From assembly GCA_029948255.1 (NCBI GenBank), contig JALIZF010001879.1:186001-250000 (forward strand): a DNA stretch of 64,000 nucleotides. Direction: 5' to 3'. Shown piece after piece: positions 46,893-56,802 of the stretch (position 1 is the first letter of the stretch; each line of letters begins with the position of its first letter). A program made the position numbers and the translations under genes. The notes under the pieces are model-generated. The model did no database searches. It saw nothing but the letters and a program-made list of their open reading frames with translations, and was not told the origin of the DNA. Source of the DNA: Telmatactis stephensoni. Taxonomy: Eukaryota; Cnidaria; Anthozoa; Actiniaria; Isophelliidae.

Positions 46893-49800
46893 TGAAGATT
46901 TGGAAATCTAACCCGGAAAATTTTCATAGCCCCCATTTTGACCTTGTCGATTATTTTAGGCCCCCCTCTTATATGAATAAAAACTTGAGGCCCCCCCCCC
47001 TTTTGACCATCCCAAAAATTCAGAAGCCCCCCTTAACATCTTTTAAAAATCAAAGGGCCCCCCTTGAAATCTTCATGCCCCCCCTCGTCATATTAAATGA
47101 ACCTTCCCTTATATGTGACGATGTGTTCACAGTTCAGTGTGACAAACCCTCTGAGTAATGATCTGCTTTTGTTTAGAAAGTTATTGGACTATAATTTGTC
47201 ATTATTCCTTTGAGATACTCGCAAATTTTTTGAAGAGTAAAATCAAAAGAAAACAATCATTCTCTAGATTGAAGTTTGTCATTCATGAATTGGGAAAAAA
47301 TTGTGTCACATGGATTAGGTCTATTGTGGGTTGGTTGCAGTTGGTTACTAGTAACATATATCTTCAGTTGACATAATGCATCTCTGTTTAATAATTGCAC
47401 TTTTTCACAGTTTTATGCTTACAATGTTGTGCGTTGTAATTATTAGACATCCCTAAAGGTATTGAACTACAAGATGTTGATCTTACAGGTATGTCAATAC
47501 AACAAACCTAATCTTATCTTAGCATATTTTCCAATTATTATTAACATTTTAATCGTAATATGATTTTGTTAATCAACAGAACAAGAGAGTGTCTTTTCTC
47601 ATGCTCACAGTGGTTTGCAAGCTATACTGGAATTAGTGCCCACGTAAGTGTTTACATCAGTGGTGCATTTAGGTCTAACTAAAAGCATGGTAAATTGGCC
47701 TCTATGGTCCAGTGCAGTCAGGTCTAACAGAAAAAATGATAAGATGACCTCTGTGCAGTTGTCAGTGTTATAAAAGATGTACTGTGGAACAGCTTTAACC
47801 CATGTATGTTATTTTTATTCTAGAACACCAAAGTTTTTACTCCCAGTTTTGTCAGACTATTTTCCTTACATCAAGAAACGTAAAATTTACCAAGTAAGTA
47901 GTGGAATTCTTGGGACACTTAATTCTAATCAAAGTACACCTTACACTTCTATGTTTAAGCTCATTGCCAATAGATGAGTTTGAGATGGAGTACCACCCAG
48001 AGGGACTGGCATAGACAATCCAAGTCCTTAAAGGAAGTCACCATGACAACCATGCCAGCACCTCATACATACATGCACCATAAACACCCATCACATAGAG
48101 TAAAAAGATGCCTACCTACTAGTTGCACTCTCCAGACGAGGGCAGGACTGGGTGGGGCACTGACAAATTATCCGGCAAATTATCCCTCCCTCCTTCCATC
48201 CATCGATTGATTTATTTATTCATCCATCCATTCATCCAGCTATCCATTCATTCATCAATCCATTCATTCACCCATCCATTCATCCCACCATCCATTCATT
48301 CTTCCATTCATTCATTCAATAAAGCTTTTCTTGTATTTACAGACAAGCTACATCAAGAATCTACTTCGCATCACACACTACCTACCTTTACTTAGGGAAG
48401 AAATTCTAGAGTGCATCATTAATCATATTACTAAAATAGATGTGAGTACAGTGAATAATTTTACAAAACTTATTTGTACAGAATTCCTACTCTGTAACAA
48501 ATCCATGATAGGAATCCCAAATGGAACAAGAAATCCATGGGAATAAAATTGACAGCTGAGAGGTGTGAGGTTTTTTTGAAATTTTTGAAATTTGACTTTT
48601 CTTGTGATATGAGTTTTGGGGTTGCATATTTCACTGTGGCCTTTTATGGCCTTGCTCTCCACTTGTAATTAAGTAAGCTTGTGGATTTTCTCATTATGAG
48701 GAAAAATGTCAGTCATTTTTTGGATTGCATTGCACACCTCATTAGTATGTAGTTTTACTCATGCTCACTTGCATGTCAAAAGTGGCTTATAGAATATTCT
48801 ACTGAGTACCTGAGTAACCCCCTCTGGGGGATATAGTTACAATGTCAACATTCTTTGGAGAGCACTTTTTGATGAAGTTCTTATTACCAGTATTTATCAA
48901 CATGTCCCTTTTGGATATTGTAACTCGAATTGTAGCCTCCGTTGCAGATGTCTTTTGTAGTTCGCTGAAAAGTGGGAGCTTTTTGGTGAACTTAGTACAA
49001 AAGACGTCTGCAATGGAGGCTACTTGCATTGCAAGTCAGTGGAATTTTCTAAACTAGAATGTAATCTATTAATGATGTAAGGTTGAGGTTCCAAGACATG
49101 AGCTTGAAGAACCTGAAGAAGAAGATGCCACTCAGTTTGAAGTGGACCTGGTAGGTTAACATTGTGTGAAATGAGAAATTGTATTCCTCCCTTCCTTCCT
49201 TCCTCCCTTCCTTCCTTCCTTCCTTCCTCCCTCCCTCCCTCCCTCCCTCCCTCCCTCCCTCCCTCCCTCCCTCCCTCCCTCCCTCCCTCCCTCCCTCCCT
49301 TCCTCCCTCTCTTCCTCCCTCCCTCCCTTCCTCCCTTCCTCCCTTCCTTCCTTCCTTCCTTCCTTCCTTCCTTCCTTTGTTTGTTTATTTATTTATTTTG
49401 CCCATGGTGTAATACCTGGAAAAGCTGTCCTGTGTTGAGTATTGTGTATATTTGATTATAGGAATCCAAGAAAGTGGAAGAAAATAGTCAATTAGAAAAC
49501 CAGACAACCCTAGTAAATGAAATGGGAGAAAACTTGGATGCATTAATGGAGATGTTGTATATTTATATTAGAGATTTATGTCATGTGGATGGTAAGGACT
49601 GTGTTTTTCATAGCTACGATCTGAGTTTCAAGAACTAAAAGGTTTTTAGTTTGACAGGTTTGAATTTTTTTCTTAGGTAATTATCTTGTTGACTCTGGTA
49701 CAGAATTATTTCATCAACTTATAACAGTAAGTGAAAACAATCAGTTCTCATTTCCATTTGACCCTCCTTTCATGCTTTTCTACCTTCTTTCAACAGCTTT

Positions 49801-52800
49801 CATAAATCTAGCATTGTATCCATCCAATTTTATTATTGTCAGTTCATTTGTTTGTTTGTTTATTTATTTGTTCATTCATTCATTCAATTATCTGAGTGTA
49901 TAGTCAGTCAGTCAGTCAGTCAGTCAATCAGTTAGTCAGTCAATCAGTCCGTCCATACAACCGTTCATCTGTCTGTCCATCCATCCGTCCGTCCATCAGT
50001 CAGTCAGTCAGTCAGGGATTATATGTAATTTGCCATCAACATTGATCATTTTTTGTTTCTTTCAAGGTGTATGAAAGGATTATCCTACCAACACATGCAA
50101 GCTGTCATGTACATTTTATTGTCTTCTACATCTGTAATATTGATCAGGTACTCCAAGGAGTATACCTTACCACCTATATAGTATACATCATAAAATATAT
50201 CTTTATATCACTGCCAAAACTGATAGAGCAGTTTTCGTATGAGTGGGAAACTGACCGTACCAGTTACGGTCAATTCACGGTAAGGTTACGGTAGGATTTT
50301 CGAATGTTTTTGTCGACATTACGATACTGACACGGTCACGGTACGGTACGGTCAGTTTCCCACTCATACGAAAACCGCTCTATCTCATAGCATTGAGAAG
50401 GCATAGTTCAGTGACATTATCTTTAGCCTGTGGTCCACTTAATATAATATATTAGTTTGGAAAACAAAACTATTGATAGAATTTTTTTTATTTTTTTCAG
50501 ACTTTTGCAAATTCTTTTTTAGATTTATGTTGGAAAAAGGTAAGCTTATTATAATTCACGTTGGCATTAAACGTGAAAACTGTTTTCAAATATTTTTCTT
50601 TAAAAAGTGGCTAAAGTGTTCCCATAACTCCTTCATCACATTCTTTTACTTCATGTCTCTCATTTCCTGTTCCTTCCCTTCTTTGTGTTAACCCTCTTTT
50701 TTATCCATACATTTCCTTTCTGTCATCTTCCTATTCTCTGTGTACTTTCTTACCATCTCCCTTCTCCCCTTTTTCCAAACCATACACTTTAGACGTCCAT
50801 TATACTCTATTATATTTAGATTGAAAACCCAAATGTCCCAGCAATACTGCGTCAAGCAAGTGCAGCATACATGGCAAGTTTTGTAGCCAGAGCTAAATTT
50901 ATTCCAATAAGGCAAGTAAATAAGTCTAAAACTATGTCCCACACCAATTCATGTGTTTCAAATCAAATTCATGTGTATTTGTTGGAGAGATAGCGGCAAG
51001 TAATTTTTATTAAAAAATTCTTTTAAATCATTTTATTATATAATAAAATCGCCTATGGCTCGTGCTCCCCTTACACTTCTTTTGTGCCCTTGTCACTTCC
51101 TGCATGCTGTATTACTGAATGGAGTACAGAAAAAAATAAAAAAATTCTTTTAAATTATTTTATTATACAATAAAATCGCCTACGACTCATGCTCTCCTTA
51201 CACTTCTTTTGTGCTCTCATCACTTCCTGCGTGCTGTATTACTGAACGGAGCACGGAAAAAGCTGTTCTATTTGTTAAATTGTATACTGTACATTTTCTC
51301 CAACAGCACTGTTAAACTGTGCATGGAGTTGTTGGTTCATTGGATACACAGGTATGATTTAAACACAGTATACAAAGAGTAATTTAATTGTCACACTTCC
51401 TTGTTTTGAAATATTCCTATTACCAAACACCTGCTCAACACATTATACTAATTGTTTATTCTTGTAGCTATATTGACGTCCATGATGCAAAGTGTGTTGG
51501 ACCAGATGCAGCCAAGCATGGCCCATTTTACTCTGTTTGTCAGGTAGGTTGCCATGTTGATATTCTGATAATCTTGCATCCAGACAAGTAGTATCCTTAG
51601 TTTCTGTACTTACATTGTGTTTTGCTTGGCTCACATATTAAGTGATGCAAGAAAAAGCACAAGCAACATACACAGACTCAGTATTGCATTTATCACTTAG
51701 GCATAAAACATTTAAGCACTGCTATAAATTATATAAGCAGTACATTACTGAGTCTGTCTGAGTCTGAGTGTGAAGCATGCTTACATGTATGTTTTGCTTT
51801 GGACTGGGAGTGAATAGTCTAGGTATTATTAAATTCAATGAACATTTAGTATTAGTAACAAAAATACTACATAAGGGTATATTCTTTGGACAGCCTTATA
51901 CATCTTGTATAGAGTACTTAGCTGGAACTCTATTTGATTATTCAAGAGATTCTCATATTTTCCCTTGCCAGGCACTGTTATATATGTTTGTATTCAGACA
52001 TCGTTCTTTACTTGAGCTTGAAGATGGTAGGTACAGAAACAGGGTGGGGTACTATACCAAGGACTTCTGTTTTTGGTTGCTTGTGACCCCCTTGTATTGT
52101 ATTTAAGATATAGATTTGATTCATCCATGCCTCTGTATTCTAATAGATGCAACAAATTGAGTTGACTGTTGTCACCACATTCTGACATCTTCTGTACAGT
52201 CATTTATTAGAGAACAGATGCAAGGAGAAATGTAATCTATTTATTATTATAATACTTGTTTTTATGTTTTTCAACCAGTCATAGTGCACGTAATATTCTA
52301 TGACATGATCTTTGTGTGTTTGTACAGTTCTCCACCAATGGAGTAAGGAGGAGATAAAATGACATTGACAAAATTATTGGCGAGAGTGACAACCCTGAGT
52401 CCCTCCCCTGCCCCTCTCCAAAAGAAAATCCTGCTCATTTTCAATCTGACTGATTAATGGGTGTTTCTTAGTTTAAAGTATCCTCCAAGAAGTGGAAAAT
52501 AAGAAGGTAAAGCACTAATATTTAGTGTGATTCCTTCTGCTTAAAGCTGGTCTCCCAGGAAGTTAACAGTGTGCTCCCCTTCTCCCTCCATCAGTGCTAT
52601 TGCTTTAAGGGTATTTAAAGCAACACAGAATGGAAAAACGTCAAACAAGTGTGAGGTGATTGGGAATTGAAATTGGGACCTCAACTTAGCTACACTTGCT
52701 CATAGAAGCAAGTGCTACGTGTATGAGCAAATGCCTTAGTAGTTCATCCTTTATCCATCCAGGTTACAATTTTGTGAGAAGACTCAACTTTGAAAGAATC

Positions 52801-55008
52801 ATAACATGCAGATTGAATCCCCTTAAGGTGTGTAACAGAAACTACAGTGTTATTGATAATTAATCAGTTATTTAAACTGCAATCAGTTTAGTTGCCAATG
52901 CACACATCCAAAAAGCAACTAAAATTTCCATCAATTAGATTGTCAGAAAGAGCTTGGAATGCTGCTTTTGCATACTTCTAACCATGGAGTACCTTGAAAA
53001 GTGGGGGGCTATAGTCTCCCTGGCCTTCAGTCTCCACAGTCCCTCCCTGTCATTAATAATTCCTACTGATAACTGAGACTTGTTGATTTCAGGTTTGCCT
53101 GCCAACCATTGTGAATCTGTTTGCTCATATTACAAGGTACATGTTTGTGGTATTTAAAGCTAGTTAAAGCTACACAGAATAGAAGGACGTTGAAACAAGT
53201 GTAAGGTTACAGGGAATTGAATGCGGTACCTCTCACTCTGAAAGCAGCACAGTAACCAACTGAGCTACGCTTGCTTAAGTCATGATTCAACAGTGACACT
53301 ATTGGACGTCTGCTGTGCCAAGTCTGCTCTTTTATTAACTTGTATCTAAGTTTACAGTGTACTGTCTTGTATGTGATGTGACTAATGGTGTTTTTCTTCC
53401 CTTCTAGTCGACATCAGATAGTATTGTGTTACACAGTCATTGAGCGAAATAAGCGGTCCTTACTACCAATAGCATCTATACAGTCCAGTAAAGCAGTATC
53501 ACATTTGTCAGTCTTCAATCAGCTTGATTCATTCTTCCCATTTGACCCCTATCTTTTACACAAGTAAGATACACAATCATACCGAGTGCAACCCCTATTA
53601 AGTTGCCACCCTGGCCTCTAAAGCAGCCAGTTATCAAAGTCCTGAATCAGTGATACTGTAAAATATAACTCCTATTAATTTATGGGCCAACCCTTATTAG
53701 GTGGCCTCTTGGCCATTCTAAAAGGGTGGCTGCTTAATGGGGGTCACACTGTATTTATTTGTAAATACATTTATGCAAAAATTTAAGGGTTATGCATTAC
53801 ATTTCTTACAGTTGCATGTTTAACTACTGACACCAACTTTTAATGCATCGTTATGTTTAAGGCTGCCCAGTGTAACACCACATTTAGTTTTACTTTTGTC
53901 ACTCTTTATGTAGAATGATATGATTGTCTTTTTATTGATAATCTGTAAACTTGTCTTTCTTTGCTCTATCAGGTCAGGTAAATTCATTAAACCTTTATAT
54001 CAAGAATGGGAAGGCATTGAGGAGGACACTACTGATGTACATGATGAACTGGCTGAAAAGACTAAAGATTCAGAAAGCGAGGTTTGTATAATTTGTTGAA
54101 TGAGAGTAAAATATACTATGCATATTCGGTTTTCTGTGTAAATTTAGAAGCTGCACGTTCCAATTTCATTTAAGGTGGTAATATTGAAACTCAATCTTTA
54201 TCCAGAATTCTGCAGGAGCACCTAGCTGTGGTTGGTGTTTTTGGCCAACTGCTGCGGTCTCAAACCTGATTTTCAAAGTGTCACGAGGAAAGTGGGACGT
54301 CCAATGGTCTAGGCAAGACTCTGCAAGGCCCCAAAACATCATAATTTTTGTGAGCCCAAGTGACTTTTTTCACAGATTTTCTTTGTGTTAAAAATTTGCA
54401 GCCCTGAGATGGCTTTTTGCAAAAAAATGCAACACCCATGAGATTTGACCCAAATTTTGTGACTGACTTTTTGACGCTAAAAGTGGATCGGGAGGGAAGG
54501 GGATGACCCCTGACCATCTGAAAATCAGGCTTTGGTATCTCGAGCACTGGCTACTTTTGTTGGACAAATTATAGAGCAGATTTCGTATGAGTGTGAAACG
54601 GACCTCGCCATGCCGTGTCCGTGTCAGTGCCGTGTTGTTTATAAAAACATTTGAAATTACTACCGTAACTGTGCCGTGACCGTGTGGTGTCATTTTCACA
54701 GTCATACAAAATCTACTCTACTGCCCTGTATAAAATAATGATGACTCATGCTCCAGACACTCCTTTTGAAAGTGCCAGGTACTTACTTTAAAACTCTGGA
54801 GAACAGTACATCATAGATAATTTATTTATCATTCAATTTATTCTAGGATGAAGAGGATTACATGGAGTATGGGAAAACACCAGATATTGATGTGCCAGGG
54901 CTTACACCTGATATATCCATGTGTATCTCACCTGGATTTGTTGTATCTCCAATGGAATATGAGGCCAGGAATCATCATGGTACACACAGGGCGACCAAGC
55001 ATACATAA
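43791..55008 (+). CDS. RRN3: RRN3 (TIF-IA), RNA polymerase I initiation factor
   Basis: 22 exons, 628 residues: 43791-43952, 44223-44279, 44829-44918, 46105-46234, 47447-47488, 47580-47643, 47824-47893, 48343-48441, 49082-49150, 49462-49591, 49677-49726, 50067-50147, 50501-50539, 50820-50911, 51307-51351, 51468-51543, 51972-52026, 52763-52827, 53093-53136, 53408-53563, 53973-54081, 54847-55008. All phases agree. RRN3 bridges Pol I and the promoter selectivity factor to start rRNA transcription. Family marks: FLMTLVSAQTFYLKACL, ILPTHASCHVHF, KHGPFYSVCQ, LNFERII..LNPLK, YTVIERNKR and LDSFFPFDPYLL; then an acidic stretch and short tail. Length is close to human RRN3. Intron 14 uses a GC donor (50912). 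The first exon is poorly conserved, so its start is the least certain point. Confidence 0.95.
44290..44600. repeat. Imperfect inverted repeat in RRN3 intron 2
   Basis: TGTGTGCAGATTTAGAGCAC and GATTGATCAGAGCATGAG are mirrored by CTCGAGTGTTTTGATCAATC and AGTGCTCTGCACAC. A (GT)n tract follows at about 44530-44545. Confidence 0.6.
45187..45335. repeat. Palindromic MITE, family M1 copy 3
   Basis: In RRN3 intron 3. Ends TAGAGTAGATTTCGTATGAC and ACGAAATCTGCTTTA. Same sense as copy 2. Confidence 0.85.
46440..46626 (-). mobile_element. tRNA-derived SINE, copy 1
   Basis: Read on the minus strand, it has a Pol III A box (TGGCACAGTTGG, 46617-46606) and B-box-like GGTCCAGAGTTTGATCCC (46580-46563) at tRNA spacing. 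A non-tRNA body with TTTAAGTAGCTTTAAATA follows. In RRN3 intron 4. Confidence 0.8.
46838..47115. mobile_element. MITE with GGGAAGGTTCATTTAATATG ends
   Basis: Inverted ends AGGGAAGGTTCATTTAATAT followed by GACGGGGGG, mirrored at 47085-47110. The interior holds a G tract (46862-46890) and C tracts. In RRN3 intron 4. Confidence 0.85.
48182..48326. repeat. (ATCC/ATTC)n microsatellite
   Basis: Imperfect tetranucleotide tract ending about 16 bp before RRN3 exon 8. Confidence 0.9.
49183..49400. repeat. (CCTT/CCCT)n microsatellite
   Basis: Long pyrimidine tetranucleotide array in RRN3 intron 9; the Ser-Leu-Pro-Pro ORFs over it are artefacts. Confidence 0.95.
49855..50015. repeat. (GTTT)n and (CAGT)n microsatellites
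   Basis: Adjacent tetranucleotide tracts in RRN3 intron 11. Confidence 0.9.
50224..50382. repeat. Palindromic MITE, family M1 copy 4
   Basis: In RRN3 intron 12. Ends TAGAGCAGTTTTCGTATGAG and its mirror CGAAAACCGCTCTA are complementary throughout. A slightly diverged subfamily (GTTTTCG for ATTTCG). Confidence 0.85.
51013..51262. repeat. Two-copy tandem duplication, about 130 bp
   Basis: Units 51013-51137 and 51145-51262, both with AAAAATTCTTTTAAAT, TAATAAAATCGCCTA and a TGCTGTATTACTGAA tail. In RRN3 intron 14. Confidence 0.85.
52110..52230. repeat. Short MITE with TGCNTCTGTATTCTAATAGATGCA-like ends
   Basis: In RRN3 intron 17. Left end CCTCTGTATTCTAATAGATG, right end roughly its mirror (TTATTAGAGAACAGATGCA). 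Same family as 12726-13055. Confidence 0.6.
52560..52740 (-). mobile_element. Diverged SINE, copy 2
   Basis: Shares the body (TCCATCAGTGCTAT, TTTAAGGGTATTTAAAG, CACAGAATGGAAA) with copy 1. Its tRNA-like part is disrupted. It ends about 25 bp before RRN3 exon 18. Confidence 0.55.
53150..53277 (-). mobile_element. tRNA-derived SINE, copy 3
   Basis: Minus-strand A box AGCTCAGTTGGTTA (53266-53253) and B-like GGTACCGCATTCAATTCCC (53230-53212), then the shared TTTAAC/TTTAAATACC body. In RRN3 intron 19. Confidence 0.75.
54572..54720. repeat. Palindromic MITE, family M1 copy 5
   Basis: In RRN3 intron 21. Ends TAGAGCAGATTTCGTATGAG and CATACAAAATCTACTCTA. Same sense as copy 1. Confidence 0.85.
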
Positions 55009-56409
55009 CCAAAATCACATACACAGGGTGACCAAGTATACATAACCAAAATCCAAGAGAGCAATGGATATGCAGACACTAATCATGTGTTCCATCCTCA
55101 AAATAACATTGAATCCTTAAAATTATATTGAATTATAAATATAAATATATGAATAACTCTGGTTAGAACACCAAAGTGTCATTAGATGGTTATCAAGACC
55201 CAATAACTTTATAGGTCAGTAAATTACTTACCCATTAAAGTTTTTGGAGTGTTTCTCAAAGAATGTACGTACAGGTAGAGAGTTCAGGTGCCAAAAAAGA
55301 CAGGCAGTGAGATTTGGTCAGCACCTGCTAGAGGTACAGTGTACTGTCCCCACCTTAAGGGGTGACTGCTTTGAGAGAATACTACTACAAAAAATTTTTA
55401 CCTTTAATATTTATTTTAATACAAAACTTGTTAGAGAAAATTTATAAATTTACATAGTGCATACTAATATTTACATAATGTTAATATGTACAAATGGTTG
55501 TATTGGTGATATGCTTGCTATTGGAGGCCTTTTTAAAGGGATCACACATGAAGAAAGGATAAGACTGCTGAGCCATACGCAGTTGTGTACCGGTACCAGA
55601 GGTTTATCTCATTTTATCCTCGTTAATTTATTTGCAAGCTGCTCAACAGCAAATGTCAACAGTTGCGTCCCTTGAAATGGGTATTGGGATTTTTAACAAT
55701 TCATTTCTTTTGCATATATTATTTGAATTTGTTATATAAAATGCAAAGTGGTGTTAATATTGTTTCTGTATTCATGAAGGGTGGATAGCACCCCCACCCC
55801 ACCTCTGATATGATATGGGGTGAGTTTCTCTAAAGATTAGATTAACTACCCCTGGATAACTGTATCAGTTATACTTTGCTATTCAGTTGAGTGTGGCACG
55901 ACAAGTTTTATCCATAAGTTTGCAAGTTTTAAAATGATAGTTGTTGAGTAAAATTAGCAATGTTGTTAGGTGAATCCGTGGGAATTTTTACCGTTAAATT
56001 TAAATATATATATATGTGCATTTCATTCAAAGTTCTTGATTCTCCTTGACAACATAACGTTTTGACATCAATTTGAGAAACATTTAACGTTGATGACATC
56101 GATGAAACTCTAGTCGCGCCACACTCAACCAAATAGCGCAGTAAGATATTTAAATGTGATAATTCTTGGATGGGGTAGATCTAGGCCTACAACTATACTA
56201 ATGCTGATGAATTAGAAAACGCATCGTTTAACCACCGTTTTTGCTATCAACACTTAAATGCAGATTTAGCGTACGTGGAGAAAAATTAATAAGTAATTTG
56301 GGGTTCCTGGAAGACAAAAAAAGATGCATTTTCAAGTTTATCGGGACTAGTGTGCACGTTGCCTGGCCTGAATTAAGAATAGAAAGCCCTAAGCGTCACG
56401 TACATGGGG
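55009..56409. other. RRN3 3' flank, no gene
   Basis: Contains the RRN3 3' UTR, whose end I cannot place. No other exon recognised. Confidence 0.5.
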
Positions 56410-56565
56410 AAAAAAAAGCAGACGGCAGAGAGGATCACGTGACCTGCTTTTTACGCGCCTGGCGATGCGCGTTTGGCACTAAATGTGAGCATGACCTTTG
56501 GCGTTTACGAATTACTTATTTCCCGCCATAAAAGCAGGGCATGTGATCCTCTCTGTCGCTTACCG
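56410..56565. repeat. Inverted repeat
   Basis: GCAGAGAGGATCACGTGACC is mirrored by GCATGTGATCCTCTCTGTCGC about 110 bp on, with partly complementary sequence between. Confidence 0.65.
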
Positions 56566-56597
56566 TGTGCATGAAGCTAGAGCTCTTTTGTATATCC

Positions 56598-56795
56598 TGG
56601 GGGCCGTTTCTCGAAAGACGCGATAACTTTACGGCTGCGAAAATTTACGAGAAGCATTACGGGACTGCGCGCGCGCACACATACGTTAACATGCCTGAAA
56701 CAAAACAAAACAAAACCGTGCGTTTTGAGTAACTTTTTCGTGTGCATTAACAGACCCGTAAAGTTGTCGGGTCTTTCGAGAAACGGGCCCCCGGT
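56598..56795. repeat. MITE abutting the OLD-like stop codon
   Basis: Ends GGGGGCCGTTTCTCGAAAGA and TCTTTCGAGAAACGGGCCCCC with GTAAAGTT-type subterminal matches. Its right edge is about 8 bp past the minus-strand stop of the OLD-like gene, so it must lie within that gene's 3' UTR or terminator region. Confidence 0.85.
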
Positions 56796-56802
56796 TGGTT
56801 AG

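Noticed and set aside
49162..49455. Ser-Leu-Pro-Pro repeat ORFs
   Set aside because: Translations of a pyrimidine microsatellite within an RRN3 intron.
52473..52507. Apparent small exon in RRN3 between exons 17 and 18
   Set aside because: In the required phase it starts with a stop (TTTAAA after G); exon 17 joins 52763 in frame instead.
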